Assembly (NCBI GenBank): GCA_016927755.1
Contig: JAFGLZ010000005.1
Coordinates: 1-40,386 of the forward strand
From: Phycisphaerae bacterium
Lineage (GTDB): Bacteria > Planctomycetota > Phycisphaerae > UBA1845 > JAFGLZ01
Reading direction: 5' to 3'
DNA: 40,386 nucleotides
Numbering within the stretch: position 1 is the stretch's first letter; every line of letters begins with the position of its first letter. Shown here in pieces: positions 8,803 through 17,376 of this stretch. Made by a program: the position numbers and the translations under genes. A model generated the notes under the pieces. The model worked only from the letters and a program-made list of their open reading frames with translations. It searched no databases and was not told the origin of the DNA.

Positions 8803-9363
8803 CTACCGCTTCCGCGCCACCGGCCCGCGCCGTGAGCCGGACGTCGCCGGTCCGGTTCCGTACTTTTCCTCGAGATGCTTGAGCTGCCTGCGGCTGGCGA
8901 TCTTATGCGCAGGGGACATCCGATCGCAAATGAGGACGCCGTTCAGGTGGTCCATCTCATGCTGCCACGCGCGGGCGAGCAGGTCCGTCGCCTCCTCCTC
9001 GAAGGCGCTGCCTGTCAAGTCGATCGCGCGGATCTTGCAGTACTGGGCTCGGGTCAGGGGGGCGTAGAGATCGGGGAAGGACAGGCAGCCCTCGTCCCGC
9101 TCGACGGTGCCCTCCATCTGGAGGATCTCAGGGTTGATGTAGACGCGCTGTCCGTCGGGCTGACCGGTGGTGTTGGTGACGAAGAGCCGCCAGTTCAGTC
9201 CGGCCTGGACGGCGGCGAGCCCGAGCCCTTTGGCCTCATACATGATCTCGAACATCCGAGAGACAACATCGGCGAGTCTCTGGTCGATGGTCTCGATGGG
9301 GCTGGACCGCTTTCGGAGTCTCGGGTCGGGGTAGTAGACCAGTCGGAGCTGGCTGAGGTTCAT
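8803..9363 (-). CDS. def: Peptide deformylase
   Basis: Metalloenzyme that removes the N-formyl group from nascent proteins. With the ATG at 9363 the protein has 186 residues and starts MNLSQLRLVYYPDPRLR, as deformylases usually do. All three family motifs are present: GLGLAAVQ (48-53 region, Val in place of the common Pro), EGCLS with metal ligand C93, and HEMDH with H135, E136 and H139. AGGA lies eight bases before this ATG. An in-frame ATG at 9399 would add 12 residues but sits at the predicted transcription start, so I reject it. The C-terminus is a short basic tail. It heads the minus-strand run toward fmt and diverges from the TPR gene. Confidence 0.95.
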   Translation of the reverse strand: MNLSQLRLVYYPDPRLRKRSSPIETIDQRLADVVSRMFEIMYEAKGLGLAAVQAGLNWRLFVTNTTGQPDGQRVYINPEILQMEGTVERDEGCLSFPDLYAPLTRAQYCKIRAIDLTGSAFEEEATDLLARAWQHEMDHLNGVLICDRMSPAHKIASRRQLKHLEEKYGTGPATSGSRRGPVARKR

Positions 9364-9407
9364 GGGTTCGGTCCTGGCGGAATCTGGCTTCGGAGTCATG
9401 GTCTTAT

Positions 9408-9435
9408 ATTCTATACGGCAAAGGTTTGTAATCAA
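9408..9435 (-). promoter_or_regulatory. Predicted def promoter
   Basis: On the minus strand, TTGATT (9430-9435), 16 bases, TAGAAT (9408-9413). Transcription would start near 9400, giving a leader of about 36 bases that includes the AGGA before the chosen def ATG. It is back to back with the plus-strand promoter at 9449. Confidence 0.45.
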
Positions 9436-9448
9436 CCACCGTTGGCCC

Positions 9449-9476
9449 TTGACTCGCCGGATCGATTCGGTATTCT
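9449..9476 (+). promoter_or_regulatory. Predicted promoter of the TPR-rpsT unit
   Basis: TTGACT (9449-9454), 16 bases, TATTCT (9471-9476). It would give a leader of about 155 bases before the GTG at 9639. The two divergent -35 boxes here are only 13 bases apart. Confidence 0.45.
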
Positions 9477-9638
9477 TGTATGGTTGGGTCTGTGGCGGCC
9501 CGATTGGCAAGGGGGGTGGGCGCGCCTGCCTATTGCGCCCGGTGATAGGCACTGGGTGAGGGTGTCGGATCACGATCCCTGACGACAGAAGCGAATTGGA
9601 CGAACCAGGCAAGGCTTCATGTATCGGCGGAGGAGCAG

Positions 9639-11090
9639 GTGACGGTTTCGGATCAGGATAAGGCCAAGGCACAAAAGTGGTTTCAACAGGCGCGGGTCGT
9701 CGCCGAGACCCGCAACTACGACTACGCCATCGAGTGTTACCTCACGGGTCTGGGGATCTGGCCTGGTGCGCTGGAGGAAGGGCACATGCCCCTCCGTGCC
9801 GTCGGGATGGCGCGCAAGCAGGCCAACGGCAAGCCGGCGGGATTCGCCGAATCGTTCAAGCGAGGCACGACCGGCAAGGATCCGCTCAAGAACATGCTCA
9901 ACGCCGAGTTCCTGCTTGCCAAGGACCCGTTCAACCTGAACCACATGGAGCAGATGTTCATCAACGCCTCCAAGGCCGGCGTTCACGCCACGGCCAATTG
10001 GATCGGCGACATCTACTTCGACGCGTTGCGATCGGAGAAGAAGGTCGCGCCGCAGAGGCTGGTCAAGATCAAGCAGCTCTTCGAGGGCATCGGCGACGAA
10101 TTGGGAGACGACGGGAATGTTGCGGGCGCCGTGAACGCCTACGAGAAGGCACTGACGGCCATCAACATCCTGCACAACATGAAGCCGGACAACCCGGATT
10201 ACCTGAACCAGATCACGCATCTGTCCGGCAAGCTGACGATCTCCAAGGGCAAGTACGATCAGGACGATTCGTTCCGCGAGTCGCTTCATGATCGCGACCT
10301 CCAGGCCCAGCTTCACGATCAGGACCGGATCGTGCAGGACCAGGACCGCATGGGGTCGCTGATCGCCGCCGCCCGCGCGGATTACGATGCGAATCCGGAC
10401 GTCGCGAGCAAGCTGACCGTATTGGTGGACATGCTGCTCAAGCGGGAAGCGGAGGAGGACGAGGCCCAGGCGATCCGGCTGCTGACCGAGAACTTCGAGA
10501 GGACGAGGAACTACCGGTTCAAGATGCGGGCCGACGACATCCGTCTGCGCCAGTACGCCCGGCGCCGAAGAGAGTTGCTGGCGCGGCACAAGGCAGCGCC
10601 GGACGACAAGTCCATCGTGGCGGAGGCACGCGAGGTACAGGCCGAGGAGATCCAGTTGAGGTTGGCGTGCGGCAAGGAGCGCGTGGCGAGTTACCCGACG
10701 GATCATCGGATTCGTTTCGAATACGCCCAGACGCTCTTCTCTGCGAGCGAGTTCGACGAGGCGATTCCTCAGTTTCAGGCGGCGCGAACGGACCCGAAGA
10801 ACCGCAAGGCCGCCAACCTCTTCATCGGGAGGTGCTTCTTCGAGAAAGGGCACTATGGCCCGTCGGTCGACGTGCTGAAGCAATTGGCGGGGTCGCACGA
10901 GGGCGGGGGCGACGACGTCGGCAAGGAGGTGATGTACTGGTTGGGGCGATCCCACGAAGCCGACGGCAAGGAGAAAGAGGCCGTGGATGCGTACAACCAG
11001 ATCATCCAGTGGGACTACAATTACCGTGACGTCCGTGATCGGATCGATGAGATCCGCAAGAAGACGCAAGAAGGTAACGACGGAAACTAG
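9639..11090 (+). CDS. TPR-type helical repeat protein
   Basis: Protein of 483 residues with tetratricopeptide-like helical repeats at both ends: KAQKWFQQARVVAETRNYDYAIECY near the N-terminus, and in the C-terminal third HRIRFEYAQTLFSASEFDEAIPQF, then AANLFIGRCFFEKGHYGPSV and MYWLGRSHEADGKEKEAVDAY. Between them is a charged region with a curious run of HD/QD pairs (HDRDLQAQLHDQDRIVQDQD, about residues 217-236). No signal peptide or membrane helix is apparent, so it is probably a cytoplasmic scaffold. The start is GTG 9639, with GGAGGAG five bases upstream. rpsT follows after 30 bases on the same strand, so they may be co-transcribed. I recognise the style as planctomycetal but cannot assign a function. 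Confidence 0.75.
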   Translation: MTVSDQDKAKAQKWFQQARVVAETRNYDYAIECYLTGLGIWPGALEEGHMPLRAVGMARKQANGKPAGFAESFKRGTTGKDPLKNMLNAEFLLAKDPFNLNHMEQMFINASKAGVHATANWIGDIYFDALRSEKKVAPQRLVKIKQLFEGIGDELGDDGNVAGAVNAYEKALTAINILHNMKPDNPDYLNQITHLSGKLTISKGKYDQDDSFRESLHDRDLQAQLHDQDRIVQDQDRMGSLIAAARADYDANPDVASKLTVLVDMLLKREAEEDEAQAIRLLTENFERTRNYRFKMRADDIRLRQYARRRRELLARHKAAPDDKSIVAEAREVQAEEIQLRLACGKERVASYPTDHRIRFEYAQTLFSASEFDEAIPQFQAARTDPKNRKAANLFIGRCFFEKGHYGPSVDVLKQLAGSHEGGGDDVGKEVMYWLGRSHEADGKEKEAVDAYNQIIQWDYNYRDVRDRIDEIRKKTQEGNDGN

Positions 11091-11120
11091 GCTATCGATT
11101 TCTGAGTTCGGGAGTAAGAC

Positions 11121-11396
11121 GTGGCACATTCGCTGTCCAGCAAGAAGAGAATTCGTCAGAACGAGAAGCGTCGGTTCAGCAATCGCGTTCGCAGGAGCCA
11201 GATCAAGACCCAGCGTCGGCGATTCCGCGAGGCGGTCACATCGGGAGACCTCGATGCGGCAACGACCGAGTTGAAGAAGACGGTCAAGCTCGTGGACCGC
11301 GTCTCGGCCAAGGGAGCGCTGCACAAGAACGCGGCGGCCCGCATCAAGGCCCGGATGCAGCTTCGCCTGAACGAACTGGCTGCCGCCAAGTCGTAG
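11121..11396 (+). CDS. rpsT: 30S ribosomal protein S20
   Basis: Small-subunit ribosomal protein that binds 16S rRNA. The 91 residues begin MAHSLSSKKRIRQNEKRR and continue with the expected basic helix (NRVRRSQIKTQRRRF), the acidic middle (SGDLDAATTEL) and the KGALHKNAAARIKARM segment, which is diagnostic of S20. The start is GTG with GGGAG seven bases upstream; a non-ATG start is common for S20 in other bacteria, where it helps autoregulation. A predicted terminator follows about 95 bases downstream. Confidence 0.96.
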   Translation: MAHSLSSKKRIRQNEKRRFSNRVRRSQIKTQRRRFREAVTSGDLDAATTELKKTVKLVDRVSAKGALHKNAAARIKARMQLRLNELAAAKS

Positions 11397-11488
11397 GGTT
11401 TCGGCGCCGACCGAACCGCTCCCGTGGCCGTTGGGTTGACCGAGCCATGCGCGAGCGCTGCCTTCCGTTGGATTCGGGTAGGCAACCG

Positions 11489-11522
11489 CGGGCGATGCCG
11501 GGCGGAATCGCCCGTTTTCCTT
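11489..11522 (+). terminator. Predicted rho-independent terminator after rpsT
   Basis: An eight-base-pair stem (CGGGCGAT at 11489-11496 with ATCGCCCG at 11507-11514), a ten-base loop and the tail TTTTCCTT. It separates rpsT from the TlyA-like gene, so that gene probably has its own promoter or depends on read-through. Confidence 0.6.
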
Positions 11523-11554
11523 GCGCCAACCGAGCGTTTCGACCGCATTGAGAC

Positions 11555-12121
11555 ATGGGCCGGGAAGAGAAACGACAGTACGTCTCGAGAGGCGGGCTCA
11601 AGCTCGACGCCGCCCTGGCGGCGTTCGGGGTCGATGTCGGCGGACTGATCTGCGCGGATTTGGGCAGCAACGTGGGCGGGTTCGTCGATTGCCTCCTGAG
11701 TCACGACGCGACGAAGGTGTACTCGGTGGACACGGGGTACGGCGTCCTGGACTACGGGCTCCGCAAGGAGGGTCGCGTGGTCGTGATGGAGCGGACGAAC
11801 GCGATGCACGTGGTCCTGCCCGAACCGATCGATCTGGTCACGATCGACGTCGGATGGACGCGGCAGCGTAACATTCTTCCTCCGTCGGCAAGACTGCTGA
11901 AGGATGGGGGACGCATCCTCTCACTCCTGAAGCCTCACTACGAAGCGCCGCCGAAGTGGCTCCGCAAGGGCGTTCTGCCGGCCGAGAAGGTGCCGGTCGT
12001 GGTCGAGACGGTCGTCGCCAGCTTGGCCAAGCTCGGCGTGTCGTTGCTGGGGCAGACCGATAGCCCGATCACCGGTCAGGCGGGCAATCATGAGGTCTGG
12101 TTGTACCTACGCCGGAGCTAA
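11555..12121 (+). CDS. TlyA-like FtsJ-fold methyltransferase without S4 domain
   Basis: Protein of 188 residues matching the catalytic part of TlyA, the 2'-O-methyltransferase that modifies rRNA in several bacteria. It begins RQYVSRGGLKLDAALAAF, the block that normally follows an N-terminal S4 RNA-binding domain; here nothing precedes it, and a predicted terminator sits just upstream, so the S4 part is truly absent at this locus. The SAM loop reads DLGSNVGGFVDCLL, where TlyA proteins usually have an Ala-Ser-Thr-Gly-Gly type loop. KVYSVDTGYGVLDYGLR and VVMERTNAMH are also TlyA-like, and ILSLLKPHYEAP ends the core. Substrate recognition must differ from full-length TlyA. The ATG at 11555 has a weak ribosome site. 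Confidence 0.75.
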   Translation: MGREEKRQYVSRGGLKLDAALAAFGVDVGGLICADLGSNVGGFVDCLLSHDATKVYSVDTGYGVLDYGLRKEGRVVVMERTNAMHVVLPEPIDLVTIDVGWTRQRNILPPSARLLKDGGRILSLLKPHYEAPPKWLRKGVLPAEKVPVVVETVVASLAKLGVSLLGQTDSPITGQAGNHEVWLYLRRS

Positions 12122-12164
12122 TGGACTCCCAGCGGGCGCGAGGCGGGAATCCACGTCGATACGC

Positions 12165-12192
12165 TTGAAATTCGCGGTCCCGAAGATACAAT
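12165..12192 (+). promoter_or_regulatory. Predicted gyrA promoter
   Basis: TTGAAA (12165-12170), 16 bases, TACAAT (12187-12192), about 50 bases before the gyrA ATG. It is among the best sigma70-like matches in the window. Confidence 0.5.
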
Positions 12193-12243
12193 AACCCCCT
12201 GGATTTTCAGTGACTTAAGGGCAGCTTACCCACGGACGGTACG

Positions 12244-14925
12244 ATGAGTGAGATCGAGGAGAGAACCGAGAATCAGCCCATCACGAGTGAGATGAAGGAC
12301 TCTTATCTCACGTACGCGATGAGCGTGATCATGTCAAGGGCGCTACCCGATGCCCGCGATGGTCTTAAACCGTCTCAGCGGCGAATCCTGGTGGCGATGA
12401 ATGATCTGAACGTCGGCCCACGGGGCGCGTTCCGCAAGTGCGCCAACATCGTGGGCGAGTGCATGGGGAACTATCACCCCCACGGCGAGGTGGTGATCTA
12501 TCCGACGCTCGTTCGGATGGGTCAGCACTGGTCGATGCGCCACACGCTGATTACGCCCCAGGGCAACTTCGGGTCCATCGACGGCGACCCGCCCGCGGCG
12601 ATGCGGTACACGGAGGCCCGGATGGCGCCGCCGGCGGCGGACATGCTGGCCGACCTGGATCTGGACACCGTCGACTTCCAGGCCACCTTCGACGACCGCA
12701 ACAAAGAGCCCGTGGTCTTGCCGAGCAAGTTCCCGAATCTCCTGGTCAACGGGTCGACCGGTATCGCGGTGGGCATGGCGACGAACTTGCCGCCGCACAA
12801 CCTCGGCGAGGTGTGCGATGCGGTGGTGAAGGTGGTCGACAATCCGAACGTGACGATCGAGGAGCTGATGGAGGTGCTGCCCGGGCCGGACTTCCCGACC
12901 GGGGCGACGATCTGCGGACGCAAGGGGATCCACGACCTGTATACGACGGGGCGCGGTTCGATCACGCTCCGATCGAAGATGCACGTGGAGGAGATGCGGG
13001 GCGGTCGAGAGATGATCGTCGTGGACGAGATTCCGTACCAGATCCTCAAGACGACGATCCTGGAGCGGATGGCTCTGGCCGTCAAGGACGGCACGATCAC
13101 GGAGATCTCCCACATCAACGACGCGTCCGGTCGGAAGCATCCATGTCGGATCGAGATCGAGCTGAAGAAGGACGGAAACGCCGACGTCGTGATGAACCAG
13201 TTGTATCAGCACACGTCGCTCCAAACGAACTTCACGGCAATGAATCTGGCCCTGGTTCATCGCCAGCCGAGGCAACTGACGCTGAAGCAGCTCATCGAGG
13301 AGTTCGTCGCGCACCGCAAGCAGGTGATTCGACGGCGGACGCGTTGTCTTCTGCAGCGAGCGAGCGAGCGGGCTCACATCCTCGAAGGGTTGATCCTGGC
13401 GGTGGGGGACATCGACGAGATCATCCAGATCATCCGGCAATCGCCGGACCCGCCGACGGCCAAGAAGCGATTGATGGCCAAGGCCCTGCGACTGACGGAA
13501 CAGGCAACGCTGCGGGCGCTGCTGCCGGAAGCGTTCCTGACGCGTCTGGCGTCGGCCGAGCGGTTTCTGACGAGCCCGCAGGCCGACGCGATTCTATCCA
13601 TGCAGCTTCAACGGCTGACGGGGCTGGAGATCGAGAAGCTGGCGCGCGACTATGCCAGGCTTGCCGAGGAGATCGAAGGGTACGAGGCCATTCTTCGAGA
13701 CGAGGCGTTGGTTCTCGACATTATCCGCGAGGATATGTTCGAGATGAAGGACAAGTACGCGAATCCGCGCCGGACGGATATCACCGGGTCGGTCACGGAG
13801 TTCAGCATGGAAGAGCTGGTGGCCGAGGAACTGGTCGTGGTCTCGGTCACGAACGACGGGTACGTCAAGCGGACCCCGATCGACACGTACCGCAAGCAGG
13901 GCCGGGGCGGACGGGGCGTGATCGGGGCCGAGAGCAAGGAGGGCGACTTCGTTCGCGACATTTTCGCCGCGAGCACGCACGACTACCTTCTGATCTTCAC
14001 CAATCGCGGTCGCATCTATTGGCTCAAGGTCTACGACGTTCCGTCGATGTCGCGAACGAGCCGGGGGAGATCGATCGCGAACCTGATCAAGATGCAGCAG
14101 AACGAGGAGCAGCGGGCGGTGCTGGCGGTCCGGGCGTTCGAGGAGCGATTCGTCATCTTCGCCACGAGCAAGGGGGTCATCAAGAAGACGCCCTTGCAGG
14201 CCTTTAGCCATCCGCGTCCGAGCGGCATCATCGCGCTGACGCTCGATCCGGACGACCAGCTCATTGACGTGGCGATGACGCAGGGCGAGGACCAGATCGT
14301 CCTGGGGAGTCGGAACGGCCAGGCGATCCGGTTCTCGGAAACGGACGTCCGAGCCATGGGGCGCGGCGCCCGAGGGGTCAAGGGCATGACGCTTACCGGC
14401 GACGACCGCGTGGTGGATATGGTCGTGCCGCGACCGAACGCGTCGTTGCTGACGGTGTGTGAGAAGGGCTTCGGAAAACGCACGCCGATCGACGACTATC
14501 GGATCACGCGCCGCGGCGGCAAGGGCGTCATCAACATCCGAGTTACCGAGCGGAACGGACGCGTGGTCGCCCTCAAGGCGGTGGAGGACGAGGACGAATT
14601 GATGGTCATCACGGCGAACGGGATCATGCTGCGCACGGATTTGTCGGCGCTTCGCGAGATCGGGCGGGCCACGCAGGGGGTCAAGATCATCCGCGTCGAC
14701 GATGGGGACCGGGTAGCGGCGGTGGCTCGGATCGCTCGCGACGAGGACGACGTTGCCGACGAGGAGACGGGGCAGACCGCCACCGCCGAAATCGTGGACG
14801 AGCCCACAGGCACGGCGGTTTCGGAGCAGGCGGCGGGATCGACGGCCCCCGGGGCAGCGGATGCAGCGCCGGGCGATGAGGAGGATCTCCCGGCCGCGGA
14901 TGCGGATTCCGAAGCGCAGGAGTAA
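12244..14925 (+). CDS. gyrA: DNA gyrase subunit A
   Basis: Breakage-reunion subunit of DNA gyrase, which introduces negative supercoils together with GyrB (not in the window). The 893 residues include the winged-helix core with DGLKPSQRRIL, the catalytic Y122 in AAMRYTEARM, the coiled-coil region, and a C-terminal beta-pinwheel. The GyrA box reads QGRGGRG (552-558), a variant of QRRGGKG, which supports gyrase rather than topoisomerase IV; a second RRGGKG repeat lies further on. The last 60 residues or so form a low-complexity acidic tail. At the two main quinolone positions (83 and 87 by direct count) the residues are Val and Pro, not Ser and Asp. It has its own predicted promoter, with GGA close to the ATG. 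Confidence 0.96.
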   Translation: MSEIEERTENQPITSEMKDSYLTYAMSVIMSRALPDARDGLKPSQRRILVAMNDLNVGPRGAFRKCANIVGECMGNYHPHGEVVIYPTLVRMGQHWSMRHTLITPQGNFGSIDGDPPAAMRYTEARMAPPAADMLADLDLDTVDFQATFDDRNKEPVVLPSKFPNLLVNGSTGIAVGMATNLPPHNLGEVCDAVVKVVDNPNVTIEELMEVLPGPDFPTGATICGRKGIHDLYTTGRGSITLRSKMHVEEMRGGREMIVVDEIPYQILKTTILERMALAVKDGTITEISHINDASGRKHPCRIEIELKKDGNADVVMNQLYQHTSLQTNFTAMNLALVHRQPRQLTLKQLIEEFVAHRKQVIRRRTRCLLQRASERAHILEGLILAVGDIDEIIQIIRQSPDPPTAKKRLMAKALRLTEQATLRALLPEAFLTRLASAERFLTSPQADAILSMQLQRLTGLEIEKLARDYARLAEEIEGYEAILRDEALVLDIIREDMFEMKDKYANPRRTDITGSVTEFSMEELVAEELVVVSVTNDGYVKRTPIDTYRKQGRGGRGVIGAESKEGDFVRDIFAASTHDYLLIFTNRGRIYWLKVYDVPSMSRTSRGRSIANLIKMQQNEEQRAVLAVRAFEERFVIFATSKGVIKKTPLQAFSHPRPSGIIALTLDPDDQLIDVAMTQGEDQIVLGSRNGQAIRFSETDVRAMGRGARGVKGMTLTGDDRVVDMVVPRPNASLLTVCEKGFGKRTPIDDYRITRRGGKGVINIRVTERNGRVVALKAVEDEDELMVITANGIMLRTDLSALREIGRATQGVKIIRVDDGDRVAAVARIARDEDDVADEETGQTATAEIVDEPTGTAVSEQAAGSTAPGAADAAPGDEEDLPAADADSEAQE

Positions 14926-14945
14926 TCACAGGTTACACAAGTGCG

Positions 14946-14974
14946 TTGTGGCCAGTGAGGATGTCCGATATACT
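14946..14974 (+). promoter_or_regulatory. Predicted promoter of the PhnD-like lipoprotein gene
   Basis: TTGTGG (14946-14951), 17 bases, TATACT (14969-14974), starting 20 bases after the gyrA stop codon and about 55 bases before the next start codon. Confidence 0.4.
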
Positions 14975-15029
14975 CCGTGTCGGCGGTACTGTGCCAAGTT
15001 CGGGGCGTGGCTCGGTCAGGAGATCAGGG

Positions 15030-16082
15030 ATGACGTTGCCGAAACGCTTGACGGTGGCGGGGCTGTGCGGTGTGCTGACGGCTCTTGGCTGTCAGGAAGC
15101 CCAACCGCGGAGCGGGCCCGTCGACATCCCGGATGGCATCCAGGTGGTGTTCAAGCCCATGACGGATCTTCTCGGCCTGCCCGAGCCGATTCGCGTGGCC
15201 ATTACCCGCGATCACCTGCCGAACTTTTCGTTGATTCCCGACCTGAGTTCGCTGGACCGGTTCATCGGTCCGCTCGAGCCTTCTCCGTGGTTTGGGCTGA
15301 ACGCCGCGATGGAGAAGGAACTGAACAGACCGGTGCGCTTCGTTCGAAGCAACTATCGGGGAATCCGGTATCACCTGGGCGAGGGTCAGTTCGATTTCGC
15401 GATGGTCTCGGCCACGGAATACGCGGAGATCACTCGTCGGCCGGTCTCTCGAATCGTGGCGGTTCCCGTCAACGTCAAGGGGACGACCGAGCACTGCGGA
15501 CTGATCATCGTGCGGAAGGACTCGAAGATCGAGTCTCTGGCGGGGCTGAAGGGCAAGCAGTTCGCCTTCGGGCCGAGAGATGATGCGATCCTGCACCGCG
15601 CCGCGCTCGAGACGTTGGCCGAGGCGGGCGTGTCCGAGAAGGAGATCGCCAAGTCGCTGCTGCCGCCGTTCGGACATCACATGAACAGCTTCGAGGTCGC
15701 CAAGGCTGTGCTCTTGGAGGGAGTTCCAGCCGGGGTTGTCGACGAATTGGACTTCGAGAACTGGCCGGAGAAGAGCTCAATTCTTACGCAGTTGTCCGTC
15801 TGTCGCGATCGCTTCCGCGTGCTGGCCCGAACCAAGCCGGTCCTGGAGGGACCCATCATTGCCAGCGTCAAGATCGATCCCGAGCTCTTCGCCAAGATGC
15901 AAGCGCTGCTGGTCGACAAGCTCAAGGGCGACAAGTCCGTTTTGGACAAGCTTCACTACCAGGGGTTCATCAAGGCCGACAAGTCGATGTACCAGGCTCT
16001 GATCGACAAGCTCGGGATTACCCCCGAGATTCCGTCGACTCAACCGAAGGACGACGCGCTGGAGCCGGATCCGCCGGTTTGA
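15030..16082 (+). CDS. PhnD-like substrate-binding lipoprotein
   Basis: Periplasmic-binding-protein type of 350 residues, of the PhnD/phosphonate ABC transporter binding family. The N-terminus MTLPKRLTVAGLCGVLTALGC ends in a probable lipobox cysteine at C21, so it is likely a lipoprotein. GIRYHLGEGQFDFAMVSATEY, then CGLIIVRKDSKIESLAGLKGK with FGPRDDA, and HHMNSFEVAKAVLLEG follow the order of that family. No permease or ATPase gene is adjacent, so it may serve a transporter elsewhere or act as a sensor; the ligand cannot be told. I use the ATG at 15030, with AGGAG about seven bases upstream; an earlier in-frame start lacks both a ribosome site and a signal sequence. Confidence 0.8.
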   Translation: MTLPKRLTVAGLCGVLTALGCQEAQPRSGPVDIPDGIQVVFKPMTDLLGLPEPIRVAITRDHLPNFSLIPDLSSLDRFIGPLEPSPWFGLNAAMEKELNRPVRFVRSNYRGIRYHLGEGQFDFAMVSATEYAEITRRPVSRIVAVPVNVKGTTEHCGLIIVRKDSKIESLAGLKGKQFAFGPRDDAILHRAALETLAEAGVSEKEIAKSLLPPFGHHMNSFEVAKAVLLEGVPAGVVDELDFENWPEKSSILTQLSVCRDRFRVLARTKPVLEGPIIASVKIDPELFAKMQALLVDKLKGDKSVLDKLHYQGFIKADKSMYQALIDKLGITPEIPSTQPKDDALEPDPPV

Positions 16083-16198
16083 CGGGCGGACCATTCGCTG
16101 GACCCGACGGCGATTTGCGGGGCGCTCTTGTCCAGCTCGCTGCTTCCCTCAGAACCGAACTGCATTGAGGCTGGGCCGGCGGGCAAGACGAGCGCCGG

Positions 16199-17365
16199 CT
16201 AAGCGCGGCCCTTCTCTCGGTAGAAGGCCAAGACCTCAACAAGAGCCTTGACGTTCTCGCGATTAGTGGCGGGGATGATTGAGCTGCTGGCGCCCAGGAA
16301 CAGGCCCACCCTGGGGCCGTTGTCGACCAGCCATTGCAGTTCCGCCCGAACGTCGTCCTTCGTGCCCATCGGCAGAGTTCGCGTGACGGATACGCCGGCC
16401 CAGATCATGAGGGGGTTGCCTTGGCGATCGGTCATCTTGCAGATCGCCTCGTAGTCGACGCCGTCTTCGTACTGGAAGCCCTGGAACCCGCCGATACCAC
16501 ACTCGATGAGTCGAGGTATCATCGGCGTGACGTTGCCGTCGCAGTGCCAGAGGAGTCGGATACCGGCATCGAGAAGGGGCTGTATGGAGCGCGCGAACTG
16601 GGGAAACCACATCTGGTCGAGCGTCTTGGGGTCTGCGAGCGTCCCGCGGGAGTCGGTCATGTCGTGATCGAGCCGGACGACTCTCGGTAGCCCTCCTTCG
16701 ACGATCGCTCGGGCGGCGAGAGCGTTGTGCTTGACGGCGAGATTCGCCTCGAGCATGAAGCCCCGCTCCATCACTTCGGGGTACAGTGCGTAAGCCATGA
16801 AGTAGTTCTCGTACCCATACAGTCCGTACTGTAGGCGGGGAAACCGCTGAAACCCGTCGTAGGGGACCTTCAACAGGTCCCGGCCGAAGAGCTCCTGCAC
16901 GTAGCTTTCCTGGCGAATCAACTCGTTGACGAGGGCGTCTTGCATCAGGTCGAGGTCGGCCGCGGCCGTCTCGAAGGAGGGGAAGAGATGATCCTCCATG
17001 TGGTCGACAACGGCCTCGGGCGAGTCAATGACCACACCGTCGACAACGATCTCGGCAAGCCCGGTCGTCGCGCCGCGGGAGATCGTCGAGTCATAGCCCG
17101 CCTCAGACATTGTCAGAGGGTTCGTCGGGATCCACTGGTCACAGAAGCATGCCCCGATGTTCTGCTGGAATTTCAGATAGACGCTTTCCGGCGTCTCTCG
17201 GTAGGCTCCGGATGGAGCCGCGGCGACTTGCTCCAGGAGCGTGTGGTCCATCACATGGAGAAACGCGGTTGGGATGCCCTGGGTGTGCTGCAGAGCGATC
17301 GTATCCCGGGCGAGTTGAGCGCTCGCGTCCCAATTGCCGAATCCGCCAGACGGCCCTGCTCCCAC
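16199..17365 (-). CDS. Uroporphyrinogen decarboxylase-like (URO-D family) protein
   Basis: TIM-barrel protein of 388 residues from the URO-D superfamily, which includes heme-pathway decarboxylases and corrinoid-dependent methyltransferases such as MtaA. Visible blocks are NIGACFCDQWIPTNPLTM, the conserved LLWHCDGNVTPMIPRLIECG (the His/Cys pair may hold a metal), and the closing FLGASSSIIPATNRENV. This pattern is nearer to the methyltransferase-like and sugar-linked paralogues than to true HemE. I start it at GTG 17365: the upstream aldo/keto reductase ends in TAA that is part of TAAGGAG, which places a Shine-Dalgarno eight bases before this GTG, so the two are likely translationally coupled. 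Longer readings only overlap that gene. Substrate unknown. Confidence 0.8.
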   Translation of the reverse strand: MGAGPSGGFGNWDASAQLARDTIALQHTQGIPTAFLHVMDHTLLEQVAAAPSGAYRETPESVYLKFQQNIGACFCDQWIPTNPLTMSEAGYDSTISRGATTGLAEIVVDGVVIDSPEAVVDHMEDHLFPSFETAAADLDLMQDALVNELIRQESYVQELFGRDLLKVPYDGFQRFPRLQYGLYGYENYFMAYALYPEVMERGFMLEANLAVKHNALAARAIVEGGLPRVVRLDHDMTDSRGTLADPKTLDQMWFPQFARSIQPLLDAGIRLLWHCDGNVTPMIPRLIECGIGGFQGFQYEDGVDYEAICKMTDRQGNPLMIWAGVSVTRTLPMGTKDDVRAELQWLVDNGPRVGLFLGASSSIIPATNRENVKALVEVLAFYREKGRA

Positions 17366-17376
17366 GACGCTGCTCC

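Noticed and set aside
9570..11324. A 584-codon minus-strand open frame opposite the TPR gene and rpsT
   Set aside because: It covers two supported genes on the other strand and has no recognisable domain or ribosome site.
12438..14207. A 589-codon second open frame inside gyrA
   Set aside because: It is a frame shadow of gyrA with skewed composition and no family resemblance.
16175..16199. Inverted repeat GCCGGC/GCCGGC before the URO-D-like stop codon
   Set aside because: Short, GC-only, with no T tract; expected by chance at this GC content.
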